In this document: positions 1-11,379 of the stretch, one piece after another
How positions within the stretch are numbered: the stretch's first letter is position 1
How the letters are laid out: the number at the start of each line of letters is the position of its first letter
Assembly (NCBI GenBank): GCA_910589415.1
Contig: OU342630.1
Coordinates: 67,948,186 to 68,012,185, forward strand
DNA length: 64,000 nt
Source: Malachius bipustulatus
Taxonomy: Eukaryota > Arthropoda > Insecta > Coleoptera > Melyridae
Reading direction: 5' to 3'
Position numbers and translations under genes: made by a program
The notes under the pieces: model-generated
What the model saw: only the letters and a program-made list of their open reading frames with translations
What the model was told of the DNA's origin: nothing
The model's database searches: none

Positions 1-340
1 ATAAAAAAATCATAAAAAATCAAGGGCTCTTTTAGAAAACAAAATACCAACAAACGTTCAAATCCGTTTCGAGATATCCAAAAATTTGACGTAATTTCTG
101 CGGCTCATGTCCTCGAAACGGGAGCTCGCCCAAGATAGATCATTTTTGTACTTCTTTAAAAGTGTTTCATAATTAAGATCAAGAATCGGGTGATTTAAGA
201 TTGCACCTTTTAGTCAAGAATTAACCTACCAAGCCCTATAAAAATTTCCAAAATCGGTCAAATTTGTTCCAAGATAACCTCATTTTAACCGAGGCAAAAT
301 TTCGGGGTGCACCACTTCAATGTTTGCAGTTTATAAAGCT
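1..340. repeat. Diverged copy of a fold-back arm
   Basis: No gene is seen. The stretch around 240-330 (GGCAAAATTTCGGGGTG, then an ACTTCAATGTTTGC-like end) resembles the outer arms of the fold-backs near 37200-37265 and 40855-40900, which carry GGCAAAATTTTGGGGTG and a TTTTTGCGT end. The phrases about cGAAACGGGAGCTCG near 115 also resemble 37025-37040. I infer an old single-arm copy cut by the window edge. The similarity is by eye and modest. Confidence 0.35.
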
Positions 341-739
341 GACAATAGCGACGTAGGGTGCTGGTTTGTTCTGTAGGTAGGAACCTTACCACACCAATTT
401 TATAGGAAATCGAATTGGTTTTCTGTTTGGTTTGTTAATTTTGTCATTCCTTGTCAATTACTATACAGGGTGGACCATCGAAAATGTAACAGGCCTAATA
501 ATTTGGAATTTGAAGACGTATACGAAAAACGGCGGAACAGGTCAATTTTGTTATTGATGGGGACATCTTTGGGTAAGAAATTTAACTATTCATGTTCATA
601 CCCTCGGCGGCGATGGCTACCTCTTCGACGGCAATAGTTTTGCGAAGTTATGACAGAAAAAATATTTTCTGACCAGGGACCTACATCTTTCTTAAAATCT
701 ATTGTAAATCATCATAATCCACCAAGGATTTCCCAGTAA

Positions 740-1258
740 GTCCATACTCAACTCCCTCAAAAACTAAATGCCTGGGCCGGTATTTTTGAGGATCGCATAA
801 TTTGGTCCCATTTTCGTTGAAGAGAATCTGACGGGTGAAAGTTACCTGGAAGTGCTGGAAGATCTCGTTCACCCATTGGTTGTTGATGTCGTTGAAAATG
901 ACGGTTGTTACCTAGAAGATCATTCGACTTTACAACAAGATGGAGCTCCACCACATTATGCGCTGGCTATTCGGGATTATTTGGACAGGAGTTTTTCCGC
1001 GACAATGAATTGAACGAAGATGTTTCTTTAATGTCCTGCCCGCTCACGAGATATAAATCTTCTGGACTTTTTCTTAAAAGTAAAATTTACGCAACTGAAC
1101 CATGGTCCCGCAACGGAAGAGTTACGTCGACCCATTGTTGGATAATTCCGCAAATTACGACACAGGTCCTTCAAAATGTAAGAGAACGTTTCGAGCAGAA
1201 TTTGTTTTCTTGGATGGATTTGGTGGCGCACAATTTGAGTAGGTATTTATTGAACTAA
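740..1258 (+). pseudogene. Degenerate mariner/Tc1-superfamily DDE transposase
   Basis: Across several frames the + strand reads the catalytic core and C-terminus of an insect mariner-superfamily transposase. Near 930-990 it gives LQQDGAPPHYALAIRDYLD, the hallmark second-aspartate block; near 1040 the CPARS(R)D segment; and near 1150-1250 a C-terminal stretch with QVLQNVRERFEQNLFS. Frameshifts and stops break it, including a shift after the YLDRSFSATMN part, so it is not functional. A CAGGGTGGACC motif at 466 looks like the left terminus of the same element type, which would put the element start near 465. The same C-terminal family is seen in the loop of the fold-back at 32150-33336. DNA cut-and-paste transposition is the known role of the family. 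Confidence 0.75.
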
Positions 1259-1665
1259 AAATCTCTTATCGCATTACATTTTGATGATTTTTCTTTTTCT
1301 CTACCTCTTTCTTTTTTTATAATGGCAAATTGGACTTCTCTCAACGATATAAAGGACGAATGAGTTAATATACTTAGAATTAAATAATCTTCCCAAAAGC
1401 AAATCGATGGATTTGGATTTTTTGTCATTCTGTCATTGATGCAGTCGTAGTAACCGTAAAGGCCGGTCCAGACGCACCGACTAATCGCACGATAAAACGG
1501 TCATATAAGTCGTTCGACAAGACGTATTAAAATGGTGCGTCCAGACAGTTTCATCTTATCGTACAAACTTCGTACGACTTTCAGTTTCGCGACGATCGCT
1601 ATCATGGAAGAAGTAATCCTGTGGTCAATTTATGCTGTTTTTATTGCAGGCTCAATTATTTGAGA

Positions 1666-2926
1666 ATGGATGTTGAAACTTACATGAATTTGTTAAATTT
1701 ATTATTATTATTATTACTTCTGAGGTAGGTTCAAAGACCTTGTACTGAAGCTTGCGCTTATTGTACCCCTTTGGATAATTATCTCATCGGCCCATCTCCC
1801 GAAAGTATTTCAGTACGAGTCCAATGGGTGCTTGTTCTATTTCTTTTGGTGCTGCCATTTCGATCCCAAATACTAGAAATCTAGTTCCCTCTAGTGCTGG
1901 GCATTCACACATTAGGTGGTATGGGGTTTCCCCCCTTCCCCGCATCTCCTACAATCTGGGATTTTTTTTCTCCTATTATTCAAAGGTTGTTTCATTAGCT
2001 GGCAGTGTCCTATTAAAAGTCCAATTGCCCCTCAGCTGATGCTTACTCAGCTTTTTCAGTTACATCTTCTCTGCTCCCTCTTCCCTTTACCCACCTAGTC
2101 GCTTGAACAGCACCCCAGTTAGGTTTAGGTAAGGTCTGCATTGAAATTGCCCTATTTTCTCCCATGAGGAAAATTAGCTGTTGGCCTTTTGTGTCAGGTT
2201 TTCTGTCCACTAGGATCCACGTTTCTGGTTTTTAATACCTGGTTTTGTATTCCCAGTCTTTTTTGGATTTTTTTTCTGGTTCCTCTCTTGGGTCCCTGGT
2301 ATCCACACTGGTGCTCTTATAGGATTCGGTAACGTCCTTGGTGCCGAGTTTCGCTCCTGACCAGGGTTCTGACTGACCACCCGCACCAGCCAGTCCTCTG
2401 TGGCCTGGTCAGCGCAGGAAGCCATGAGAAAGTCCCCTCTAAGCTGCACTCCTGAGAACCTTGGTGAAGGTTCTCCTTCTTTTACATTGTTCCGGTTCCT
2501 TGCTGGTCCCGGGTTTTGTTACACTGGGGTTCACCTTCAACCCTAGCTTTCTAGGTTCTCCAGTTTCCCCCTGGTTTTGTAGTTTCTACTGGTTTCTCAG
2601 TTTGCTACGAGCGGCTCCTGAGAGTTTTTTTGGATGGGTCTTTCTCCTCAGAATACCCTTCCCTTTTTGAATTAGGTGTGTCTTGGTCCATATGGCCCAC
2701 GAGTAATTTGTTAAATAATTTGTTAAATTTGGTAACGCCACGCATTAAAAAACGAGATAGTTGTATGAGAAAAGCGATTTCACCTCACGAGAGATTAAGC
2801 GCCACCTTAAGATTCCTTGCACCCGGAAGAAGTTACAAGGATGGAATTTACAATACTATAATGTCCAAGCAAGCATTGAGTGAGATTATACCTGAGACAA
2901 TACGACAATATGAGGTTGAATTATAA
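1666..2926 (+). pseudogene. PIF/Harbinger transposase N-terminus, split by LINE
   Basis: The reading frame starts at the ATG at 1666, runs to 1700, is interrupted by the LINE insert, and resumes at 2731 to the stop at 2924-2926. Visible blocks are MDVETYMNLL before the insert and, after it, CMRKAISPHERLSATLRFL and QALSEIIPET, which are characteristic of the helical N-terminal region of insect Harbinger nucleases. Only about 75 residues remain, ending QYEVEL. The DDE nuclease domain is absent. The frame is continuous across the deletion of one duplication copy plus the LINE, so the insert broke an ORF that was still readable. It is now non-functional. Confidence 0.7.
1701..2730 (-). mobile_element. 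Truncated LINE (I/R1-like) with TAA tail
   Basis: This is a minus-strand non-LTR retrotransposon flanked by a perfect 14-bp duplication AATTTGTTAAATTT (1687-1700 and 2717-2730). Its 3' end is a short (TAA)n tail at about 1701-1716. Reading leftwards on the minus strand, 2000-1760 encodes the C-terminal post-RNase-H region: LLIGHCQLMKQ, then a CRRCGEGG knuckle and CECPALEGTRFLVFG, with one frameshift. Further 5', 2449-2210 encodes MASCADQATEDWL and PVWIPG, which resemble the DUF4780 domain of LINE ORF1 proteins. ORF1 therefore appears joined to the C-terminus of ORF2 by a large internal deletion. Confidence 0.65.
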
Positions 2927-3158
2927 TAAACATAAACATAAAATTGAACGGTAAGTTGCTTCGCCCGTCCACATGCTACGACATGTCGCATCAGTTCTTG
3001 GAAAATGATGCCTCGATCTTCAGTCTTTCGATTTAGCTTCCAATCTCATTTCGTTTAGACTAAACGTACGTTTTGCGGTCCGCACATTCCATTTTACTTG
3101 ATTCATTTTGTCTGATTCGACATGTCGTTCAATTAGTCGTTGCGTCTGGACCGGCCTT

Positions 3159-3994
3159 TGAGCGTTTGCACACGATCCGACATGTCGGACGCGGTAATTC
3201 CGAAGTAAAGCGAGGCAATACTACAAGCTGAATTGCGAGTGAAGTTATCTACGCGACCAATCCAGCCACATGCTGCACAGAAATCGTATTTTTTTGGAAG
3301 ACGGATAGGAGGATGGTGTTATAATATACTCTTTGTTAATTAACCGAAGGGTTGTCTGGTTCACTGACATCGTGGAGCCAATAATAAGTAAGGTGATTGT
3401 CAAACTGACAGATGAAATTAAATTCAAAAGTACAAAAATTCTGAAGCAGGTGAATTTATTTCAAAAGAAAGAGAATAATTATACAAATTAAACAAAAATG
3501 CAGTTTAATGAAGAATGTAATGACGTAAGTACCTATTTTGTCAAAGATGATCTTCCATTTTCAATATTTTTACAGAAAATTAAGGAGGATACGGTATTAA
3601 TCTTGCATAGATGTAAGATTTTGTAAAGGAATAGGTGCCTACTTACGCTTATAAATGTCTCTAAAGTTTTTGGATCTATCTACTTATCAATAATTATTGC
3701 GTTTATAATTTTTCGGATTTTGAATTCTGAAATGAAATAACTTCTCAATAAATAATCGACATAACCTGTAGTGACAATTCTCGTATAACAACGATCACCA
3801 TCATGGCACGCCTGTTATTTATCTTTTTCCATAGACTTCTTACTAATAATTGAGTTACCTTATTTCCTCGGATTAATTCGGGATTTAGTGGCGTCTATGA
3901 GTCGGAAAAACCCGAAATTTACGAATTTTTTCAGACGCAACGAAACCACTCCCACCCCCCTTGTTTTCGAGGGTGCTGAACACGATGGCGTAGG
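3159..3994. other. Gene-free spacer
   Basis: AT-rich sequence with no coding signal I can recognise. Short ORFs here lack domain content. The first 80 bases keep GACATGTCG-like motifs akin to the end of the Harbinger element. Confidence 0.5.
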
Positions 3995-4875
3995 GCAAAT
4001 TCCTTTTTCGGGTTGCGTTCACCCCCTATAGGCCAAAAAACCACCCCCTTTTTAAAACACTCCGTTCTAATGCCCCCTGTTGGGAAAAAACACGTGCAAC
4101 TCGCTTCTGGGGATGCCCTGTATCTAATCACAACTGCCCGTCACCCTACGCCCACCCCCTTGGTCAAGAACCACCCTCCAAGGGGGTTGAAAATGTTTTT
4201 TTTCTTATAATCCTGAATATTTCTGCATTCTTCCGTTTTCGAGGATGCTAAACATGATGGTAACCATTTTACACCTCTACCACCCGTTTTCATCCCCCCA
4301 AATCAAGGAAAACACCCTCCAAGTGGGTTGAAAATGTGTTTTTTTTAATTAATTAGGCAACCTGCTGTATACCTCGGTTTTCGAGGGTGCTGAACACGAT
4401 GGTCACTACCTTAGACCTCTACCCCCCTCCTAAATTGACAAAATCACCCTTCAAGGGGGTTGACTTTTTTTTCAACTTTCTTGAATGCTGGAAATGTTAT
4501 TTTGTATCATAATTTACCGTGCTTTCTATTTGGAAAAATATGGATCAACGTTTCTGTTACTCTTACGTAAAAATGTGAAGTTCATTTGTAAAATGTAAGG
4601 TGTAAAATGGTTACCATCATGTTTAGCATCCTCGAAAACGGAAGAATGCAGAAATATTCAGGATTATAAGAAAAAACACATTTTAAACCCGTTGGTTCTT
4701 AGCCAAGGGGGTGGACGTAGGGTGACGAGCAGTTGTCATTAAATACAAGGCATCCCCAGAAGCAAGTTGCACGCTTTTTTTCCGACCTGGGGGCATTAAA
4801 ACGGAGATTTTAAAAAAGGGGGTGGTTTTTGGCCGATTAGGGGTATGCGCAACCCGAAAAAGAAACCGCGTCCCA
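3960..4875. repeat. Fold-back repeat with tandem subrepeats
   Basis: Two arms are inverted copies: about 3999-4275 and 4601-4870. Landmarks are GGATGCTAAACATGATGG (4242) against its complement at about 4620, the TATTCAGGATTATAAG segment, and the GGGGGTGGTTTTTGGCC block. The left arm and loop also hold three direct copies of a unit beginning TTTTCGAGG(G/A)TGCTGAACACGATGG (about 3963, 4238, 4378), each followed by CACCC(T)CCAAGNGGGTTGA. The GC-rich CACCCCC/GGGGGTG tracts stand out against the AT-rich surroundings. It is likely a non-autonomous element; its termini and target duplication are not clear. Confidence 0.6.
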
Positions 4876-5925
4876 CATTTCGGACGACGAAGTGGACCGT
4901 GTGTAAACGCTCTTACAGCCATAATAGTGACCATAACTACCATGACAGCAACCAGTGAAGTATCTTTTATTAAAAATTATTGACTTCCGAAGCAAAGAAA
5001 GCAATAATTGTTAAGAAATCCTTTTTTATCGATTCACCCTGTAATATTTAAGCGAAACCCAAAACGTTAGAAACCGTTGTAAAGAAAATTCAAGTACCTT
5101 CAAATGATTCCAAATGATGTATCACTCGATATCTGTTCAAAGATGTCCCCCTCAATAAACCAATTTCGTTTGTTTTATCATGGAGGCAGCAAGATATAAC
5201 ATATCTTTGATTGTCTGTTTCATTGTTAAAAGAATTTCCCAGTTCTAAATCAACACGCTCTGAATAACTAACCTCCCTTTTCTAATCTAGCTGATAATAG
5301 GTGTGGATTTTTTTTATCCCTTGACTAAATAATAATCATTAAGTTAAAACCTACCCCTCTGTCACAGATTCAACAAAAAATTTATTTACTTTAAATATTA
5401 AAGCATTATACCAGTCCGGAGTCGTACTACCTACTATTTTTAGTCTTTATCAGCTTTTAACCAATCCGCTTTTTGCTCTATTAAATAACTCAGATCATAA
5501 GTAAAAAAGTATACCACATTAGGTAACACTAACCCGGTATTAAATTTTTTATATCTGTATTGACTGAAAATAATCCGGGACTCTGTAAATAATCAAACGC
5601 ATCTCCCTTATTCCGTTGACTTGGAAATATAAACAGGACCCTATTTTTTAAATATCTCTAAGGACAAATATGTTTGGTATGTAAATAATAAAACAGGAAT
5701 TATAAATGAAAAACCGGGATTTAATATCATAGTTCCTTTAATAAAATCTCCGTTTGCTGCGTTTTCTATTTTAATTTAGTTCCGTACACGTTTATGACTT
5801 CCATATTCACGCTTGGATTCTACGCTCTGATTTGAAAAGTTTCCTTTAATAAAGTTTTCGTATAAAATAAGATTCGTGTAGAACTAGAATTTATACGAGA
5901 CGTTTAATAAAGTTAGAATTTAGAA
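4876..5925. other. Gene-free spacer
   Basis: AT-rich, with repeated TTTAATAAAGTT-like phrases (about 5735-5910) that suggest decayed repeats. No gene recognised. Confidence 0.4.
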
Positions 5926-6129
5926 AATGATCCGTATAGCCCTACAGTGCCGTCGCAAAGTTTTTTTCTTCGGATACGCCACCATTGTGTTTTGGAGGTG
6001 GAATGATATTTTTATTAATGATACCTACACAATGAATGGCTTAAGATGTTATGAGTATATAAATATAAATATAAGGTTATCAATGATCTTGCTACGAAGA
6101 TTGACGCCTTACAGCGTAGATAGACTCGG

Positions 6130-6410
6130 AAGATCCGCAATCGATTCTTGGATTATCAACAGACGTATGATTCAGTAAATCGAAAGTTCCATTGGAAGAG
6201 TATGATGAAAGTGGGCATATATACCCCGTAAAATGACCAACTTGGCGAGGATGTGCGTAATAATTCCTCAGCAAGAGTAAGAATCGGCAACAATATGTCA
6301 CCTTTAAAATACTCTCAGACATTAGAGATCTCCTCTACTTTTTACCTTAGCCCTGGAATATGTTATCAGGGAGGTCACGCCCAAATTAACATCAAGCTTC
6401 ACTGCGGAAG
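6130..6410 (+). pseudogene. LINE reverse transcriptase relic
   Basis: Broken + strand frames give QQTYDSVNRKFHWKSMMKVG, which matches the RT motif A region (F.QAYDSVNR..LW), then NNSSARVRIGNN and, near 6330, LEISSTFYLSPGICYQGG, a decayed form of the GLRQGDPLSPLLFNLALE segment. Stops and frameshifts are frequent. Only a part of the palm domain remains; no endonuclease or tail can be assigned. Confidence 0.6.
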
Positions 6411-6789
6411 GTACGAAGGTCAAATCGAGGGATATGGAGAATGCACACCAGTTCATGCAGAATCCATGAGCGTTTCTTGAGAAATTAGGCAAATTATTCA
6501 TGTATCGCTGCTCTTAATTTAAAATCATTTTAAAAGAAGTATCTGTATTTTTACCTTGTTTGAAGTGTTTCTGACCCTGTGGCCCTCTGGGTCGCTGCAA
6601 AAACATCTTCCATGATTTGATCCCATATTTGCGAGTGCCACCAATTCAAGTTTTTATCCTTTTACTCCTATTTTGGAGACGGTTGCTCAAGCTATAGTCT
6701 TCAGTATTGGATGCTCATTAGCCTTTGACACTTGGCAGGTGCAAAGATGGCCCTATCCGCGTTGCTTAAAGGTGACAGATGAGATGTAT

Positions 6790-8066
6790 GAGATCATGAC
6801 GTGTTGAATTCCAATGATCAAATCTCAAGGATTTTTCGGTAATTGATCGGGACTACTCAAGAGTTTTTCACGCAGGTTTGAGCCCCTAATATTGAGAGCC
6901 ACGCTGATTGGTAGAGACCTAGACAGGTGTAGTCTTCTTTGTTGTAATGCATGGCACTCGGCCAGGAGATGTATGTGGATTTCGTACCCCTCCATGTAGA
7001 ATCTGCAGGTTTGGCTGTTTTGTAGACCAATCTTGCTAAGGTGTGCTCCAAGTCTACAACGACTCGTGAGAAAACCTGTTAGCATTCACCAACCGTTTTT
7101 GTTCATTTTGATGCAGGCTTCACATCTCTTTTGGTTGTATTTCCTGAGCAATAATTTGGTCTGCCTTAATTCTGGGAGGTCTTTCCATTGGTTTTCTCTT
7201 TGGGTTTCCTCTTCTGTCTTTAATTTGTCTTTGAGTAAATTTTCTCCTGTCGTTGGCACACCCAAGAGTTTATCTACCACTAGGCTCCACATCAGAAGTG
7301 ATAGTAAGTACCTACTCCTTCTTGTGGGTAGCCTCTGGTTGTGCTGCTCTGGATGGTGTTTTGTCCCACTTTTGTTTAAGCTGTTCTTGTTCTTAACATC
7401 TCACATATTCATATTTGGACATTGTGTTGTTTGCTCGTCTTTTAATTAGAGAGCTTTTGACTACTTCTTGAGGAAGTTATCATCAAAATCTCCTTTTATA
7501 TTCACAAAGGCATCAATAGTGGTTTCTTTTACCTCCAGTGTACTCCTGATTTTTCTTGTTAACTGATACAGGGCGATCTCCGTAGATTTTCCGGCTTGAT
7601 ATGTATGTTGGTTTGTGTGCAGTGGCATCATCTCTAGTACTTCTGACTTCTGTACTTATAAGTACAATATTTTCAATCGTATTAAATATATACATATAAC
7701 GAGCGCTAAGATGCTTCTTGCGATTTTAACCAAGTGTGGCATAATCGCCTCTTGCCTCTTTTGGAGCAGGGAATATGTTGTCCACACCTGGTGACTTATA
7801 TGATTGGAAGGTGTTGATTGTCTTTTTTGTTCACGGCATCTAAAATCCCACCTTCGTTCATTCACTTGTTGAGTAGAATCATAAATTCGTTGTCTGATTC
7901 CTGTTTCGGCTCTGCACATCCGATTCATCGGTTTGGGGAATCCCCTGGGAACCTCTGTAATCCCCCAGGAAATTTCTGGTGTTGGACACCTCGCCCTTCT
8001 CGCAGCTAAAAGTTCTCGATTCGGACACGGGTTTGCCTTAGTCCGACACAACAACTCCCACCTCAT
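6790..8066 (-). pseudogene. Degenerate LINE, ORF2 fragments
   Basis: On the minus strand the order is that of an ORF2 protein. At 8066-7690 a linker/RT start includes the block QEAIMPHLVKIARSILAL and the SP-GVDNI(F) phrase. Near 7560-7470 a decayed motif A region reads AFVNIKGDFDDNF. At 7060-6830 a C-terminal knuckle region gives SKIGLQNSQTCRFYMEG with H..LAECHALQQRRL. Stops interrupt all parts. This is a relic of an R1/Jockey/I-type element whose 3' end lies near 6790. ORFs on the + strand here are antisense shadows. Confidence 0.6.
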
Positions 8067-8929
8067 CTTGTGGGCTGGCAGTTTTGTAGGATCACATGTA
8101 TAATTGTGGGCACTGAAGTCTCGACGAATCTGTACGGTGGAAGAGTTAATAAATCCATGATAAGAGTTGTGTTATAATTAATTATTATTCACGAAACCAA
8201 TTTGTACGTTATATTTTTTTACAAATAGCGAGATGGATTGTGTTAAAGGCTGGGCAAAGACTTAGCGACGCGAGTGTTGTAACCAAGCCAAATAAAACTC
8301 ACATAATTTTTTTTAAATATAAAGACTTTCTAAATATTCAACTGTATAGGCGGTCCCTTCTCCCGAGTTGAGAACGTGAACGAAACTGAAACAAAGTTTA
8401 AAGTTCTATTTAATCCTTTTACCGTAGGTATTTATTATTTAGCTTGGCAATTGTCCTTACCGAACTTCTTTCTAAATTCCAAAGTTAAATATAGCTCACC
8501 AACCTTCTGTTTTATTAAAATATAAATACCTCTTTGTGAATTCTTCGGTAATTCCAGCATTTACGTAGGTACTTTTCTTCCCATTTTTTGTTGAGATTAC
8601 AGACAGGTTTCTTTTTAATTAAGTGAAAGCGGATATTCATTGTAAAACGTATTTTTTAATTAATGCCAGAATTGTCTTTAGTTTCAATCTGATTACGTAT
8701 ATATTTTGTGGTGCCTTGTTACCGACTTGAATTTTTTAATTCTAAGGTCACTGTTTTCTGCAAATACAATAATTATCGTTTTAGTGCAATTGTTCTTGTG
8801 TCATTTTTTTTAATATTATATAGCTTATTTTTACGAGATAGAACTTAGTCGCTCCACTCTGACAATTTTGGCTTCAATAAAAAAGTAGTTCATATCGCCA
8901 CACACAAATTTTGAATCTATAAATTGTTA

Positions 8930-9010
8930 AACATCTATGGCGAAATTGGAATTCGAACCCATACTGTGACACTCCAACAGCCAATATTATAAAGGCTTAT
9001 TAAGCTAACG
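8930..9010 (-). repeat. tRNA-like SINE-type head
   Basis: On the minus strand a box A-like stretch TTAGCTTAATAAG (about 9007-8995) is followed by a box B-like GGGTTCGAATTCC (8960-8948), spaced as in a tRNA or tRNA-derived SINE. No full cloverleaf could be drawn, so a functional tRNA is unlikely. A second box A-like copy in the opposite orientation lies at about 9165-9178, inside the inverted repeat. Confidence 0.35.
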
Positions 9011-9196
9011 AGCAGATTTCGGGGGCTGTTTTTAAAAAAGGTAACGATCATAGGTGGAAAATAGAACATTTCAGTGATTCTTTGCATGAAAGGGATTACA
9101 AAAATGTTATTAAAAGTAACTTGACATCTATATTAGCTTTAAAAATGGTATCCAAAATCTGCCCGTTAGCTTAATGGGCCTTTATAATATTGGCTG
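8978..9196. mobile_element. Short MITE with about 45-bp inverted ends
   Basis: Left end CAGCCAATATTATAAAGGCT and right end AGCCAATATTATAAAGGCC-type complement (9150-9196) are inverted copies, continuing through ATTAAGCTAACG(A/G)GCAGATTT. Length is about 219 bp with no coding capacity. CCAA lies at both outer borders (8974-8977 and 9197-9200), a possible 4-bp target duplication. It sits about 170 bp upstream of the first kinase exon. Confidence 0.6.
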
Positions 9197-9369
9197 CCAA
9201 CAACTAGCAATGAAGACCTGGTAGCTTTTATTAGTTAAAAAAAAAATGTTTTCATTGCAATTCACATTTGATTGTATTTATTTATTGTGTTGAATAAATT
9301 GCTGATAAGAATATCTTTCTTTAAATAATGATTCCAACTTTAACCTAATGATTCTAATTTGTGTTCCAG

Positions 9370-9429
9370 ATTTTCAGAAATTAGAGAGGGAAGCACGGAT
9401 ATGTAGGAAATTGCAACACCCAAATATAG
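9370..9429 (+). CDS. CaMKII: CaMKII exon: helix C region
   Basis: This 60-bp exon is bounded by TTCCAG before and GTGAGT after. It starts inside a codon (AT of an Asp codon) and ends inside another (G of a Val codon), and encodes FQKLEREARICRKLQHPNI. This is helix C of the kinase N-lobe; the Glu of LEREA is the conserved partner of the ATP-binding lysine, which must lie in an exon left of the window. One residue (KLQHPNI) differs from the fly KLHHPNI as I recall it. It connects in phase with the exon at 21952. Confidence 0.95.
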
Positions 9430-9877
9430 GTGAGTAGCTCCATATAAAGTACCTACTTAACTTTTAATAACCATTATAAAATAATTAGTTAGATCATTTT
9501 GCTTAGTATTTTACGTTGGTCATCATTCATTTTCGTAAGTGTACGGAATATAAAACAGACATTAATGCTTTGTTTTTTCACTACATCTAGTTAACAATCC
9601 CGATGTGCTCAAGCATTTAGGTAACTCATAGGAGTCTGTCTTCTTCTTTGTTCTCACATAATTCTATATGTGTTCACAACGTCTTCTAAATTCTCTGCTA
9701 TTGTCATTTTCTTCTGCAACTGTTTATGAAGAAAGATATTGCTGAATCAGGCAAAAATGACCGTTGAGGATTTACAGGACTAGAAAATTGCATGATGACT
9801 TTCGATATCCTTCAGAACAGATTTGCGCAGATTCTCGAAATAAAGAAGCGCAAAATGCTTGTTGAAAGTAAATATGG

Positions 9878-9950
9878 GCTTGGTTGGTAGAGCGGGACGC
9901 TCTAAATCCATTGTGACTTCTCTTTAGAGGAACGTTCCCGAGCGTAGTCA
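9878..9950 (+). repeat. tRNA-like sequence
   Basis: GGTTGGTAGAGCGGGACGC followed by TCTAAATCCATTGTGACT resembles a D-arm and anticodon arm, but the T-arm is poor (GTTCCCGAGCG instead of GGTTCGANTCC). I read it as a decayed tRNA or SINE head, not a gene. Confidence 0.3.
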
Positions 9951-11084
9951 TATTGTTATCCGATTTTTTAAAACGCTGTATTTTGCCTGATCTGAAGGAT
10001 TCGTTGAACTTTAGTTATGTATATATCTGTGTTACTGATAAAAAATGCGGTTTAATGCCTATTTGCACCGACTTACCTTGAAAAGTGTCTTATTACTCTT
10101 ATACTGAGCGTTTTTAAAAGATTATTATTAATTACTCAAAATCATTTTATCTATTTCCGCTGAAAACAATTTTTTTTCAAAGAATGCCCCTAAATTATTA
10201 AGTAAACCATAACGATTATTGAAAAAAATTGTTAATTGACCAAAGTAATCCAGCTTTTGTTAAGGGCTGGGACCCATCATAAACTTATCACCTACTTAAT
10301 AATATGTCATTCAAAAAGTATTCTGTCCAGTCGAGATGATTCTTAAGGCTGATAATCGAAGGAGAATCTTGCGGATTCCTCTTTTATAGCAGTAAAAAAT
10401 GTATGTCTTTAATATGTATTCACGAATCTTCCATTTTAGAGATTAAAGAGTACCTGAAGGTCTTTTTAAAATTTAAATATGCTCCATAACAATGTGGTCG
10501 CCTTTACTGGAAGGAAACCTTAATATATGTATCGTCCAAAAAAAAAATCACAAACGCAGCAATTTTCGGACTGCTGCATCCCACTGCATTATTTAGGATC
10601 ATATGGAGAAGGCCCTCCCATGGGAACTGCTTTTAGTGACAAAAACTTTTACATCTTTTAGTTTTGCAGAAAATTGCGAGTTTTTTCTGAGTTTGTATCT
10701 TAAATTCGTAAACAAGATTACATACGAATCAATACATAATTACAAAACTAATAAGATCCACTATAGCTAAGCAAGAGAAGAAATTTGACCGCTTATTGGA
10801 AATTTAGGCACCTTTCTCTTTGCTACATATTTCTCTGCAAAAGATTTGGCAGTTGACTGTCAAAAGAGGAAACTTTACAATCACCCTGCCAGTGGAGAAC
10901 ATAGTTGCCAGTATCGAAACTGGTATGCAGAAGCTATCATTGCTGAGGAGACTCGTCCTGAATACTCATGCATTTTACAACAAGCCAACCTCCCAAAAAG
11001 CAGCAGCGCCAGACATGAAAGAGCTGCAGTTACGAGTCTCAACTCATCCTATACAAAAGCACAATTTTTATATCCTCAGGTAAG

Positions 11085-11350
11085 GGAAATGATCAAAAAC
11101 ATCTTGACTCCTCGAAGATACAAAGTACTTCCTAGAGAACCTACTAATCGAAGAAAGATCAACCAGTCAATCAAAATTAATAAAACTAATCAAAACATCC
11201 CGGATGCCTGATGTAGACAAATGGCTAATTGTGAATATCGAATCCAGGATGCCAAGCTTTTATGGACAGCCAAAAATACACAAACCTGTCTACCCTTTTC
11301 GGCCCATCGTAAGTGAGATTAGTTTACCAACATAATATTCCCTAGCGAAG
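11085..11350 (+). pseudogene. Penelope-like element RT relic
   Basis: The + strand reads MPSFYGQPKIHKPVYPFRPIV at 11252-11310, close to the PKxYGLPKIHKxGxPFRPIVS signature of Penelope-like element reverse transcriptases. Downstream, after a stop, YSLAKF fits the LAKFL block that follows it in the family. Upstream, KYFLENLLIEERSTSQSKLI (11122-11180, another frame) fits the linker before the signature. No GIY-YIG endonuclease is seen. The copy is broken by stops. Confidence 0.6.
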
Positions 11351-11379
11351 TTTAAGTATTTTTTTTTATAAAATAGTAG

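Larger units (their letters stand above)
1459..3158 (+). mobile_element. PIF/Harbinger-like DNA transposon with nested LINE
   Basis: Terminal inverted repeats are visible: AAGGCCGGTCCAGACGCA at the left and its reverse complement TGCGTCTGGACCGGCCTT at the right, continuing as CGACTAAT(C/T)G. Multiple CGTACGA and GACATGTCG subterminal motifs lie inside. The interior encodes the N-terminal part of a PIF/Harbinger transposase and is split by a LINE flanked by a 14-bp target-site duplication. Without the LINE the element would be only about 670 bp, so it is an internally deleted copy. A clean 3-bp target duplication of the transposon itself is not obvious. Confidence 0.75.

Noticed and set aside
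7033..7449. 138-aa + strand ORF as a membrane protein
   Set aside because: It is antisense to a minus-strand LINE relic whose RT and knuckle blocks are recognisable.
9878..9950. Functional tRNA gene
   Set aside because: The D-arm-like part is good but the T-arm and acceptor stem do not pair; listed only as tRNA-like.
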